Origin: Candidatus Marimicrobium litorale | GTDB taxonomy: Bacteria > Pseudomonadota > Gammaproteobacteria > Pseudomonadales > Halieaceae | Length of the DNA: 64,000 bases | NCBI RefSeq assembly: GCF_026262645.1 | Contig: NZ_SHNO01000001.1 | Coordinates: forward strand, 3,348,001-3,412,000 | Direction of reading: 5' to 3' | Shown here: in pieces, positions 1-9,177 of the stretch | Layout of the letters: every line of letters begins with the position of its first letter | Numbering within the stretch: position 1 is the stretch's first letter | The notes under the pieces: model-generated | The model's database searches: none | What the model was told of the DNA's origin: nothing | What the model saw: the letters and a program-made list of their open reading frames with translations, nothing else | Made by a program: the position numbers and the translations under genes

Positions 1-1
1 C

Positions 2-880
2 GCGCAGAAGGGTCGTCATGGACTGCGCCTGCCGGCGGGCAATGAAGGCGCAGGAGTCGTGGTGGCGGCGGGTGAGGATGAATTCGCGCAATCGCTTATG
101 GGTCAGCGCGTCGCCTGTGTACCCGGGAATGCCTATTCGCAGTATTGCATCGCTGATGCGGGCATGAGTCTGCCGCTGGGTGATATTTCATCGGTAGACG
201 GGGCCTCCGCATTCGTCAATCCAATGACTGCGCTCGGGTTTGTTGAAACAGCGAGAATGGAAAAGCAGGGCGCTATTATTCACACTGCTTCGGCCTCTAA
301 TCTTGGACAAATGCTGGTCAAGATCTGTCAGCAGGATGACATCCCGCTAGTCAATATCGTACGCAAGGCAGAGCATGTTGAGCTGCTGTCAAAACTGGGT
401 GCAACCCATATCGTAAATTCAGCCGATGCAAATTTTTCTGATCAGCTGTGCGACGCGATCGACGCCACCGACGCATACCTCGGGTTCGATCCGATAGGCG
501 GCGGGCATCCAGTCGACAATTGTTTCAAGGCGATGGAGCGGGTCGCGACGAAGAAAATGACTGAGTTTTCCCGCTATGGCTCGGATCAGGCAAAAAAAAT
601 GTACATTTATGGCAGGCTGGATATGGGCCCCACGCTACTGACGCCAGCATACGGCTTTGGCTGGACGCTATCGGGTTGGTTGTTGACACCGTTCCTGCAA
701 ACGGCAGGTTTGGAAACGCTTCTGCGCATGCGCGATCGTGTGCTGCAGGGGCTCACCTCAACGTTTGCCAGTTCCTACAAGCGGCAGGTAACACTTGAGG
801 AAATGCTCACCAAAGAAGCCGTGCTGGATTATCGCGCGATGAAGACGGGCGAGAAATATCTGGTGACGCCCCACGGATAA
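2..880 (+). CDS. Zinc-type MDR dehydrogenase / quinone oxidoreductase-like, 5' partial
   Basis: The frame is open to the left edge, so the N-terminus lies outside the window and 292 residues are visible. Just inside the edge the frame reads PAGNEGAGVV, the conserved glycine-rich segment of the GroES-like domain of medium-chain dehydrogenases. Further on, HTASASNLGQ occupies the place of the Rossmann nucleotide-binding loop, followed by the KLGATHIVNS element typical of the family. The usual role is NAD(P)H-dependent reduction of quinones, enones or aldehydes, or alcohol oxidation, in the cytoplasm. The substrate cannot be told. No catalytic-zinc cysteine/histidine set is visible in the part present. 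Family assignment is firm; specific function is not. Confidence 0.8.
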   Translation, partial: AQKGRHGLRLPAGNEGAGVVVAAGEDEFAQSLMGQRVACVPGNAYSQYCIADAGMSLPLGDISSVDGASAFVNPMTALGFVETARMEKQGAIIHTASASNLGQMLVKICQQDDIPLVNIVRKAEHVELLSKLGATHIVNSADANFSDQLCDAIDATDAYLGFDPIGGGHPVDNCFKAMERVATKKMTEFSRYGSDQAKKMYIYGRLDMGPTLLTPAYGFGWTLSGWLLTPFLQTAGLETLLRMRDRVLQGLTSTFASSYKRQVTLEEMLTKEAVLDYRAMKTGEKYLVTPHG

Positions 881-1515
881 TACCCGGCAGCAAGGGGAGT
901 CTTTAAGTGGCTTGTAAAACCCAGGCTTTCGATCGCAGGTTAGCGCTATCCATCGGCATAATAGTTTAACGGCAGAAGTGTAATCGGCCCCGCGCAGTAG
1001 CCGGTGTATGCTGCTATCGGAGCGAGACGTGCGATCCGTATCAAGTCTTATAAGGGCTACTTTTAAAGGGCATTGCCACAAATCAGGCCGATCGTCGGCG
1101 AGGTGATTGAGCGTGGCAGCGGCTGTGCGCCAATCGCCCAGCGCTCCTCCCGGATGGTCAAGAAATCGTTACCGCGGCACGTCAGTGCCGAGACCACGCT
1201 GGGGCAATCCAGTACGACATCACGCTGCAGGATGCGGGCTGAATAGATTGAGGCAGAGAAAACAGCACATAGACATCCCTGCCCGGGTTGGAGAGTTCGT
1301 GTACGTGTCGGCCCGGTGGGGGTGTTGGCGCTACCACTGACGCCCGCTGACAAAGATTGCGTTGATTGTCATCTTTGCGCCCCCTCATGTATTCCTCACC
1401 CAAATAGGCAATAGATCGCTCGAGGGAAATATTCCTATATTCCGCCGGCGGGAGATATTTGGCGCGAAAAGCTGCAACGCCTGTTTTCGCACTGCCGAGG
1501 GGCCAGGATTTTGGT
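881..1515. other. Gene-poor interval
   Basis: About 630 bases separate the MDR gene from the Coq4-like gene. Several short overlapping frames exist on both strands but none has a recognisable motif, a good ribosome binding site or a start that excludes the others. I see no tRNA-like fold, repeat or strong terminator. It may contain the promoter of the Coq4-like gene or decayed coding sequence. Confidence 0.4.
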
Positions 1516-2316
1516 ATGATGCGCGTCACAGTCAAGGGAGGGCTTCCGGTGTTAGCGTCGGCTTATCAATGGTTTCAGCGTAATCGCATTTATCCTGTAA
1601 AAGCGGGCCTTGCAGTATCACGGCTACTCAGGGATCCGGATGACACCGGGCAGGTGTTCAAAGTACTGGAAGCACTGAGAGGGGACTCACTGGGGCGTGC
1701 GCACCGGCGCTTGCTGGCCTGCGAGCAGGGTGAGAAGCTATTGAGCGATAAGCCTGCCATAGTTCGGGCGCTGAACGATCGAGAAAGTTTGTTAGGGATG
1801 CCTGAAGGCAGTATTGGTCGCGCATATTATGATTTTGTCCATGCTGAGGGATTATCCGCAGATGGTTTGATTGCGTCGAGTGAAGAGGCCCCCTTCGTCG
1901 AGAACGTTGATGTGGATATGCGTTGGTTAGGAGATCGGCTGAGGGATATTCACGATCTGCAGCACGTTATGACAGGCTATGGGCGTGACCCCGTGGGCGA
2001 GTTGAGTTTACTTTCCTTTATGACGACACAGACGCCCGGTCGAGGCATTGATTTTATTATTTTTATGGGGCGTCAAAAATTCAAGAAGGATCACCCGGAA
2101 ATTGATATTAACGCTTTAATCCATGAGGGTCGGCAAATCGGTCAGCAAGCCGACTGGATGCTGTTGACGCAATGGGAAAATCGATTGCACGAGCCAATAG
2201 CCGATGTGCGTGAAGAATTAGGCTTCTCCTTGCCGCAAAAATATTACGCAGTGAAACGTGATTTTTTAGAGGCCGGATCGCTGGAGACCTCTCTTCCGAG
2301 CCATCAGGCCGCTTAG
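1516..2316 (+). CDS. Coq4-family ubiquinone biosynthesis-like protein
   Basis: The protein of about 266 residues carries HDLQHVMTGYGRDPVGE in its middle, matching the HDxxHxxxG...GE signature of Coq4, where the His/Asp/Glu residues bind a metal. In yeast and mitochondria Coq4 organises the ubiquinone biosynthetic complex and takes part in ring decarboxylation and hydroxylation steps; bacterial homologues are common in proteobacteria but less studied. An ATG at 1516 (preceded by AGGA) is preferred to the longer TTG start at 1459. It stands alone, with no other quinone genes next to it. Family membership is seen in the sequence; involvement in ubiquinone metabolism is inferred. Confidence 0.8.
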   Translation: MMRVTVKGGLPVLASAYQWFQRNRIYPVKAGLAVSRLLRDPDDTGQVFKVLEALRGDSLGRAHRRLLACEQGEKLLSDKPAIVRALNDRESLLGMPEGSIGRAYYDFVHAEGLSADGLIASSEEAPFVENVDVDMRWLGDRLRDIHDLQHVMTGYGRDPVGELSLLSFMTTQTPGRGIDFIIFMGRQKFKKDHPEIDINALIHEGRQIGQQADWMLLTQWENRLHEPIADVREELGFSLPQKYYAVKRDFLEAGSLETSLPSHQAA

Positions 2317-2612
2317 AGGCCGCAATTCCTACCGTGCAAGGAGATAGTTCGGTAGCGCTCTGCACTCAAACCGGCCTCAGGAAAGTGGTGTTGGTACCAA
2401 AGAAATAGCCCCTCTCACATAAACAAGATTGCACCCGACAAGAAAAAATAGTCTACACTTCCCGCAGTGACCAAACAGAGATCGCAGCCGGAGGCGTATG
2501 GCGACCTAGACACCGTATCGGCATCCATTTGCACGATCAATTTTCGCGGGCAGCTCCTGATCGCTGACAGGATTACCTTTACTACCGCTCATTTATCTTA
2601 AACGTGGTTTCC

Positions 2613-3809
2613 ATGACAAGACTCGGACAAAAAATGAAGTGGTCTCTTGCGCTATTGTTGCTCGTTTTAGCAGCGATGGTTGCCTATGGGTATTTCATTG
2701 GAACGCAGATTATCCTTGCCCAGGCAGAAGCTTTCGCCTTTCGGCGCATGACCGTCCCGCAGCTTGCCGAGCAGGGAACCTTTCGTTTTTTTTATGCGAA
2801 TAACCGAACTCCGGCGGATTTGAACGGTGCGCTGAGTCGGCGATTCGATTCCACGCGACAGTCTGAGCTAAATTTTGGAACATTCGATACCCGCATTGAG
2901 CCGAGCCTTGGGCTGGGTATGATTTTAGATGCCAGTGACTGGTTTCTGAATGAAGAGATCCGTTTGCAGGAGGTTGATACTCTGGAGCGTGCCGCTTTCG
3001 TCAAGCGCTTGCGCGAGCAAGTGGAACAATCACCGAATCGCTCGTTGCTCTTGGTCGTTCATGGTTTTAGAGAAGCGTTTCCATCGGCTTTGCGCAAGAC
3101 GGCGTTTTTGGCGCACGTGCTGGATATTAACACGCCTGTTTTGGTATTTGACTGGCCGGGTGACCAGGGTGCGTCTCTCTCTGGATATCGCAGAGCACGG
3201 TCAGCAGCTCAGGCGTCTGGACCAGAGTTGGCGACATTACTCAGGCTTATCGTAGAGGAAGTGCGCCCTGAGCGGCTCTGGATGGTGGCGAACAGTATGG
3301 GCGGACAGGTCGTTGTTGATGCCTTCCATGTTCTGGACAACGATCCAGCCTTTGCAGATGCTCAAACTGAAATAGAGAACGTGGTGCTCACAGCACCCGA
3401 CGTTGACCATGCCGAATTCAATAACCGGTTCAAAAAGGAAATCACCGGGCTGGCAGAAAATGTAACGGTTTATGTGTCATCCAATGACCGCGCTCTGCTG
3501 GTCAGTCGCCTGCTGAACCGAGGCCAACGCCTTGGAGAGAGTACCTTGAACCCGGGAAATCCTGGCCAGGTGCGCCAGTCAGAGAACATTGCCGGGTTGC
3601 TGGAGGCGGGGAATGATGGCCTGGTGCTGGTTGACGTTACACCGGTGAACCGCACGCGTAATTTTCATAACTTCAGTTTGGAAACGCCTGAATTTTTTGA
3701 TGATCTCTTTTTGCGTCTCACAGATAACACCATACCTAAAACCCGTGAGCTCTACTCTCTCGAGACGCCCGATGGAGTGCGTTATTTCGTGCTGACAAAG
3801 GGTCGCTAG
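2613..3809 (+). CDS. Membrane-anchored alpha/beta hydrolase (DUF900 type)
   Basis: A hydrophobic N-terminal helix (residues about 8-30, SLALLLLVLAAMVAYGYF) is followed by a DUF900-like alpha/beta hydrolase core: LLVVHGFRE for the first strand and oxyanion region, FDWPGDQG, then the nucleophile elbow VANSMGGQ with Ser at about residue 228. The first glycine of a classical GxSxG is replaced by alanine-asparagine, which DUF900 proteins tolerate. A late HNF segment may supply the catalytic His. The catalytic domain is probably periplasmic, tethered to the inner membrane. The substrate is unknown, with ester or lipid hydrolysis likely. The start could also be GTG 2604 or ATG 2634; no clear ribosome binding site decides. 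Confidence 0.75.
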   Translation: MTRLGQKMKWSLALLLLVLAAMVAYGYFIGTQIILAQAEAFAFRRMTVPQLAEQGTFRFFYANNRTPADLNGALSRRFDSTRQSELNFGTFDTRIEPSLGLGMILDASDWFLNEEIRLQEVDTLERAAFVKRLREQVEQSPNRSLLLVVHGFREAFPSALRKTAFLAHVLDINTPVLVFDWPGDQGASLSGYRRARSAAQASGPELATLLRLIVEEVRPERLWMVANSMGGQVVVDAFHVLDNDPAFADAQTEIENVVLTAPDVDHAEFNNRFKKEITGLAENVTVYVSSNDRALLVSRLLNRGQRLGESTLNPGNPGQVRQSENIAGLLEAGNDGLVLVDVTPVNRTRNFHNFSLETPEFFDDLFLRLTDNTIPKTRELYSLETPDGVRYFVLTKGR

Positions 3810-4072
3810 AGTCTCCTGAAGGTAAATTAAGCCTTCATAAAAAGCGATAACAAGAACCACTGTCCCAGCTTAGATAGAGGCACGGGTGATCGCGCTGATT
3901 ACCCAACGCACCTATGCTGATCGTGGTTTTACAAATTGACCTGCCGGCAACTTATTTCAGTATCAGGTAATCGATCGCGGCCACAGGATTTAGGAATCGT
4001 GTGGCCGCGGGAATCAGGGTCGCCCACGGATGGTTTGACACCTGCGCCAGCAGAACCGGCAAGCATGAGTCT

Positions 4073-5716
4073 CTAGCACGAGGGCGCAGGCCCAATGAGT
4101 GACCATATCTCTGGGCTGGCAAGTGGGGACGATCCGCGTGTCCACCAGTTGGATCGATAAATGCTGCCCTGAAAGAGTATCTCTGTATCAGCCGGGTACA
4201 CGGTAGTGTCCGAGTATTCGAGACGTACAGCGGAGAGTAATTCAAATGCGTCTGTTGCATCAGGCGCGTCATCAACCGTCCACCACTTTGCTCTATAAAT
4301 TAGCCCGTCGTAACTGACCATTTCGCCACCGTTGTAGACAGTTGATGCATCGAATGCAGGATGCATTGACGTCATTGCATCCGACGCGCTGCATGAATCG
4401 ATACCGCTGCCGTCGGGTATGCCCGGGTTGGAGTCAGTCAGGATTACTGTAGCGCTATTCTGGATTGTTGCATTGCCCATTATAGCGTTCGCAACGACTA
4501 CCAGCGTGAACTCGCCCGCAGCGGCCTCGTGCACATGAAGTTTGAGGCTAATCGGTTGCATAGAGAGGCTCGTATCAGGCGGATTACAAGAATCTGAGTC
4601 ATCCGGTACGGACATAGAATTGTCGAGAGTGAACGTATCACTGCTTATCGTTTTACCATCGGCGTCGAACAGGGTAGCCACGATATTTGAAGCTTCGTTA
4701 GTAGCAACGGCGAATTGAACGTCGGCCATGCCCGTGGCGCCGATTTCTACCGGCGATCCAACACCAGACAGTATCGCCTGGTATTCAGATTGCACGTCAG
4801 CAAATTCAACTGCGACCTGAATAGATTGAATGGTACTATTTTCTAGAGCGTATATCTTATTCGCTCCGGCGATGGGGGTGAAGGTGTCACCTGACTTTTC
4901 GCCGGCGTAGAAATATCCCTGTGCGTTAATGATGCGTGCTAACTCAAGGCTTGCCGCTGCGCCCGAAGTGGCCACGGTTGCCGTGTATGCAGCAGACATG
5001 GACGTATTTTCTCCATCTTGATCCATAATTCGCGTGTAGATAACGTCGCCTGCGTTAAGCGGGATAGCTCCCGAAATACTGCCGACCTCAATGAAAGGAT
5101 TATCCTCTATTGGCGCTGTGCCTTGTTCGCCAAACTCAACGTCAATAGCGTTGTAGAACGATGCCGCTGTATCGCCGACATCCCATACGGCCAGTATCAC
5201 TTGATAACCATCACGCAATGGCACTTCGCAGGTATGCTGAATTGTCATTGGGGGGCGCACCATTCCGCCGTCGTGTTCGCAAAAGGGCGTCGACTCGAAG
5301 GCAGCGCGTGACAGCGGCTGTGACTGATCCCAGTCAGGCGTGGTAATAAAATATCGCCAATCGCGAGCAATATGATTTGCCGTAAACGTCCACGTAAAAC
5401 TATTGAGACCAGCGGAAATCCCGTTCTTTGCCCAGCGTGTTGGTGTTTGCACGTTCAGCTCAGACCACGCTGGACTGCCCGCTGCCGCGATTGTGCCATC
5501 AGGCGGTCCGCCAATTGGAAAGCGTGGACTGCCATCCAAACCCTCGACAGACTGCGGTTCATACTGTATCGCGCCACAATTTGTATTGTCTCCCAATTTG
5601 CAGAGATAAGATCGACTCGCTGGTTGGGACACGTAGCCGTGAGAAAACGATTCAATCGACATTCCCAACGCAGCGAGGCCAGCTATTATTGCCCACTTTT
5701 CTTTTGATATTTTCAT
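4073..5716 (-). CDS. Secreted AA10 lytic polysaccharide monooxygenase with C-terminal carbohydrate-binding modules
   Basis: The 547-residue precursor begins with a signal peptide ending at ESFS, leaving His26 as the mature N-terminus. This histidine and His115 (in FTANHIARDW) form the copper histidine brace of AA10 enzymes. Residues about 26-205 are the catalytic domain. The middle resembles the second domain of GbpA-type chitin-binding proteins. Two short repeats near the C-terminus (YDGLIYRAKWWT and FQGSIYRSNWWT) look like CBM5/12 chitin-binding modules. The enzyme oxidatively cleaves crystalline chitin or cellulose outside the cell. The ATG at 5716 is chosen because GAGAGG lies just upstream; a longer frame to 5758 lacks one and would spoil the signal peptide. 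Confidence 0.9.
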   Translation of the reverse strand: MKISKEKWAIIAGLAALGMSIESFSHGYVSQPASRSYLCKLGDNTNCGAIQYEPQSVEGLDGSPRFPIGGPPDGTIAAAGSPAWSELNVQTPTRWAKNGISAGLNSFTWTFTANHIARDWRYFITTPDWDQSQPLSRAAFESTPFCEHDGGMVRPPMTIQHTCEVPLRDGYQVILAVWDVGDTAASFYNAIDVEFGEQGTAPIEDNPFIEVGSISGAIPLNAGDVIYTRIMDQDGENTSMSAAYTATVATSGAAASLELARIINAQGYFYAGEKSGDTFTPIAGANKIYALENSTIQSIQVAVEFADVQSEYQAILSGVGSPVEIGATGMADVQFAVATNEASNIVATLFDADGKTISSDTFTLDNSMSVPDDSDSCNPPDTSLSMQPISLKLHVHEAAAGEFTLVVVANAIMGNATIQNSATVILTDSNPGIPDGSGIDSCSASDAMTSMHPAFDASTVYNGGEMVSYDGLIYRAKWWTVDDAPDATDAFELLSAVRLEYSDTTVYPADTEILFQGSIYRSNWWTRGSSPLASPEIWSLIGPAPSC

Positions 5717-6280
5717 CGAAAAACCTCTCAAAACTGTAGCGGTAGTGTAAATAGTCACAGTAATAGTCTGTGACGTTTTAGTGTCCTGTGCGCTGAGGAA
5801 ACAAGAGAAACGCCCAGGCTATTTGCAATCCAAAGTGCTGCTGTCTGAAAATAAGACACAGTTTCAAGAGCAGAGTTCAAACTATTTAAAGTGATGGTAA
5901 TATGACGCAAAAAAAGAATGGCGAGAACACTAACGGTATCAACTCCTCAGCCCTCAAACGCGGTTGCTGGCTGCCACGAACAGCCCGCAGTCGACGCGCT
6001 TGTTTAATTTCTATCATCCAAATAGATTAGCTCCTTCGGTTCTGGCGACAATCATTTGCAGCATAGAAACTGCAACTACTGATTGACTCATAACGCGTGC
6101 GAGTAATTAAAGCCTAACGTTCGTCGAACCATGCACAAAATGAGCAGTTCTTTAGTCTTCGGACTCCCTGCGAGATGAGTGTCCCTCCGACGGATCACGA
6201 CGGGCTAGTATCAGAGGACGGTGGTTTTCTGCTGGGGACGCATTGCGGAGTATGTGGCTTATTTCGTGCCTGCCGCGGTT
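5717..6280. other. Gene-poor interval between LPMO and DedA genes
   Basis: This interval of roughly 560 bases is upstream of the LPMO gene and downstream of dedA, both on the minus strand. It must hold the LPMO promoter, but I could not identify a convincing -35/-10 pair. No open frame with motifs, repeat or RNA gene is evident. Confidence 0.4.
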
Positions 6281-6835
6281 TTATCTGCGGTGCGTAAGGT
6301 AGCGAATCAACCAAAAAGCAACGGCGACACCGGCCAACGTCACAAAAATGGCAGCCTCGTACTGTTTAATATTTCCGAACATTGACGTCAGTGCATAGCC
6401 AAAAAAATAGCCCAAGCTGCCAACTATAGAGGCCCATGCAAACGTGCCAATCATGCTCAGCAGAAAGAATTTGACGGCCGATATTTTCGCGACACCGAGC
6501 AAAAAAGGTGTCACCGTTCGCAATCCGTAAGTGAAACTAAAACCCAGAATCAGGAGATTTTGGTGTTTTTCTGCGATGGCAAATATTTTCTCAGACTTCT
6601 TCTGCCAGACCGGTCGGTTGGCCAGGAAGCTTGCACCCTTGTGGCGACCAATATGGAAATACAATTGGTTACCACAAAATGCACCCAGGAATGCGCAGGC
6701 AACCACCAAAGGTAACAGCAAAAAACCTCGATGCGCGGCTAACCCGCCGAGAATGAGGACGGTCTCGCCCTCTAAGAACGTACCGACAGTTATCGTGAGA
6801 TAACCATAATTGGATATCAATTCCTGTAATGACAT
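6281..6835 (-). CDS. DedA-family inner membrane protein
   Basis: The 184-residue protein has the DedA/VTT-domain layout: an N-terminal re-entrant hydrophobic segment with FLEGETVLILGG, a cytoplasmic loop with GNQLYFHIGRHKG, the FxYGLRTVTPF region and terminal transmembrane helices. DedA proteins are inner-membrane, proton-motive-force-linked proteins implicated in undecaprenyl-phosphate or phospholipid flipping. The length is slightly short for the family but the core is complete. It begins with ATG at 6835 and appears monocistronic. The role is inferred from the family. Confidence 0.85.
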   Translation of the reverse strand: MSLQELISNYGYLTITVGTFLEGETVLILGGLAAHRGFLLLPLVVACAFLGAFCGNQLYFHIGRHKGASFLANRPVWQKKSEKIFAIAEKHQNLLILGFSFTYGLRTVTPFLLGVAKISAVKFFLLSMIGTFAWASIVGSLGYFFGYALTSMFGNIKQYEAAIFVTLAGVAVAFWLIRYLTHRR

Positions 6836-7349
6836 GGTTCGTGCTGCTGTCCAGTGATCCGTTGGTTTTGATGATGTTAAACCCTTTAGCGCACCGTCTC
6901 AAATACAGTCGATGTTACTGGCTCATATTCCTCCTTGAACAGCTGCCTTTGACGGAAACCTATTAAAATGATCAGCATGTGGAGTGTTTCGGTACGAGCT
7001 TGTTTGTAGAGCGGAGCGAGACGTTGCAGTGATGTGCCTTTAGCGTTGCTCTCAGTCATCATTCCAGGGGAGCGCCCATGGCTGTCACTTTTCACCCCAT
7101 AGGATCAGCGCTTCTGAGTGCTGACGGCGCCAAACGAGAGTAGAATTTTATGCTCTTTCTTGCATCAGCGGGTTGTGGCGGCAGCTTTTCATCACCGGGT
7201 GGTTTGGTTTGACGGGCAAAAGTAACTTGTCAGGCGCGTATACTTGGGTTCAAGATATACACCCAAGTACAGAGGGTTCGTTATAACGCATCGTTCGTTA
7301 CGTGATGGGTTCTATCTCGACAGTGATATAACCGTCGGAGCTAACTGAA
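6836..7349. other. Divergent intergenic region
   Basis: About 510 bases lie between the divergently transcribed dedA-like gene and the membrane-protein gene at 7350. A 69-codon minus-strand frame (6886-7095) has only a GTG start and no recognisable features, so it is not called. The one clear structure is the inverted repeat at 7241-7269, annotated separately. Confidence 0.4.
7241..7269. promoter_or_regulatory. Inverted repeat, possible operator
   Basis: TACTTGGGT and ACCCAAGTA form a perfect 9-bp inverted repeat around an 11-base spacer, 80 bases before the start of the downstream membrane protein. Such spacing fits a dimeric repressor or activator site, or an RNA hairpin in a leader. The regulator is unknown. 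Confidence 0.35.
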
Positions 7350-7904
7350 ATGTCCCACTTTGAGTTCGTTATCATTAGCTTTGCGTTAATTTATTCACAC
7401 TCGGCTGTTCGTTTATACAGCGCACTTCCTCATCTCAACCGCAGATCCTCGCGCTATCCTCCGATGATTTTTTATATAATGTTTATTCTCTTTGGAACAG
7501 CCATTACATTCTGGTCATTGTGGAGCTACCGGGATGTCCAGTGGGATTTTTTAGCTTATATTCGACACCTGGCAACACCTGCTTGCCTATTTTATCTTGC
7601 GGTAACACTGGTACCTGACAATCCGGCAAAGGTAGCTTCATGGGAGAAGCATTTTTTTGAGATCAGAACCAGGTTTTTCGGTGGCCTTATCGTATTTGCT
7701 TCGATCTTATCAATAAACGTTACACTGACAGCTGCAATGCCTCTTTACCATCCCATGAGAGTGGTGCACCTGTGCGTTGCTCTGTTGGGAGTGGCAGGAC
7801 TATTGGCGACAAGCCAGGGGGCTCATAAAAAAATTATGTGGTTCGCAATTCTTTCGCTGCTGACTGCGATAGTCGTGAACATGGCACCATCTAGTTTGAA
7901 CTAG
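7350..7904 (+). CDS. Hypothetical multi-pass membrane protein
   Basis: The 184-residue product is strongly hydrophobic, with about five transmembrane segments: near residues 5-22, 38-58, 68-86, 108-128 and 135-180, the last probably two helices. Charged loops include SYRDVQWDF and EKHFFEIRTRF. I do not recognise a catalytic or transport motif. The ATG is preceded by GGAG at a slightly long spacing. It lies 130 bases ahead of the cyclase-family gene on the same strand and could be cotranscribed, but nothing links them functionally. Confidence 0.6.
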   Translation: MSHFEFVIISFALIYSHSAVRLYSALPHLNRRSSRYPPMIFYIMFILFGTAITFWSLWSYRDVQWDFLAYIRHLATPACLFYLAVTLVPDNPAKVASWEKHFFEIRTRFFGGLIVFASILSINVTLTAAMPLYHPMRVVHLCVALLGVAGLLATSQGAHKKIMWFAILSLLTAIVVNMAPSSLN

Positions 7905-8038
7905 AGCGAGGTACCGTGCAGTATGATCAAAAGCGTAACTGTTCAGACAAGCCAGAGACATCCGCTTTCCCCGATTGCTGATTGTCGCAAGGTCACAGTA
8001 AAAATAATGCTAATTTTATGAAAATCTGGAGAGGCACT

Positions 8039-8965
8039 ATGCAATGTCAACGGGAAAGCAGCGGTCAAGGCTTTATAAAATTGTATGCGCGCATGCTGGC
8101 TCTTTTGTGCGTGGGTATCGGTCTCAACCACCAGATCGCACTAGCCGATGATGACCTGATTCAGTTATTGAAGGCGGCAACTGTCATCGAGTTGAATTTT
8201 ATTTGGGACCATAATTCGCCTCTTATGAGTCTTAATCCGCCCTATGCGTTGGCTCTGGTCAACTCCCATAAACAAACCAAAGGCATGATAAAGGATATCT
8301 CATTCGCTGCTGACATGATGTACTTCAGTGGCCAGCACGGCGCACCTAATCTTGATGCACTGGGCCATATTGGCCACAACGGCGAGCTATACGGCGGTCT
8401 GGACGCAGCGGCAAGCGAAGGTTCGGGCGGACTGCTTGAATTGGGTATAGAGCATTACCCAAAAGAGCGCTTTGTTAACCGTGGTGTGCTGCTTGATGTG
8501 GCCAGGTTTAAAAACATAGATGCATTGGCGCCGGGTCAGGAAATCTCTGCTGAGATCCTTGAAGCAACGGCGCGGGCGCAGGGCGTAGAGATACGCGCTG
8601 GCGATTCGGTGCTGATCCGCACTGGTTACGGCCAATACTTCGATAGTGATAAAGCGAAGTATATGGGGCCACGGCCGGGACCGGGAGCGAGCGCTGCGCA
8701 ATGGTTGGCGGAAAAGAGCGTCTTTTTAACTGGAGACGATCAGCTCACCTATGAAGTATACCCAGACGAGGGCACAATTTTTCCGGCGCACCGAATTCTC
8801 TTGGCTGACAACGGCATCTACATTGTCGAAAATATGAACCTCGAAGAACTGGCAAAAGTACTCGCCGAACGCAATACGTATGAGTTTGCGCTGGTGTTGA
8901 ACCCACCCAGAATACGCGGTGCTACGGGGGCAGCTATCAATGCCTTCGCTGTGGTTCCACCATAA
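8039..8965 (+). CDS. Exported cyclase-family (kynurenine formamidase-like) metal-dependent hydrolase
   Basis: After an N-terminal signal region (hydrophobic ARMLALLCVGIGL, ending near ALADD) comes a cyclase-family fold. GQHGAPNLDALGHIGHNG corresponds to the HxGTHxDxPxH metal-binding motif, here with GAPNLD in place of GTHxD, and ends in a conserved GH. GDSVLIRTGYG and FLTGDDQL are further family segments. Members hydrolyse amide, ester or lactone bonds, as in kynurenine formamidase or isatin hydrolase. The ATG at 8039 is chosen over 7982 (TTG) and 8018 because GGAGAGG sits six bases ahead. Periplasmic location is inferred from the signal peptide. The substrate is unknown. Confidence 0.78.
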   Translation: MQCQRESSGQGFIKLYARMLALLCVGIGLNHQIALADDDLIQLLKAATVIELNFIWDHNSPLMSLNPPYALALVNSHKQTKGMIKDISFAADMMYFSGQHGAPNLDALGHIGHNGELYGGLDAAASEGSGGLLELGIEHYPKERFVNRGVLLDVARFKNIDALAPGQEISAEILEATARAQGVEIRAGDSVLIRTGYGQYFDSDKAKYMGPRPGPGASAAQWLAEKSVFLTGDDQLTYEVYPDEGTIFPAHRILLADNGIYIVENMNLEELAKVLAERNTYEFALVLNPPRIRGATGAAINAFAVVPP

Positions 8966-9177
8966 CGCGTTGCCTTATGTTCTTTATTCCAGCGATGTTA
9001 TGCTTAGGAACATCATCGATATCAGATTTAAATTGATGGGGTGGCACTGCATCAATCGCTAATTGCCGCTGGCGTCGCCGCTTTTGACAAATTACGATGT
9101 AAAGCTAAGCCGGCGCGCTGAGGAATTCATCACCCCTTAACTATGCAAGCTTTATTCATTCGCAGAAGACACTACCT

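Noticed and set aside
1063-1535. A decayed DUF1254-type or other gene left of the Coq4 gene
   Set aside because: Frames on both strands were compared with the DUF1254/DUF1214 proteins at 48 kb but no convincing similarity was found.
6886-7095. A 69-codon minus-strand frame
   Set aside because: GTG start without ribosome binding site, no hydrophobic or motif pattern; likely chance.
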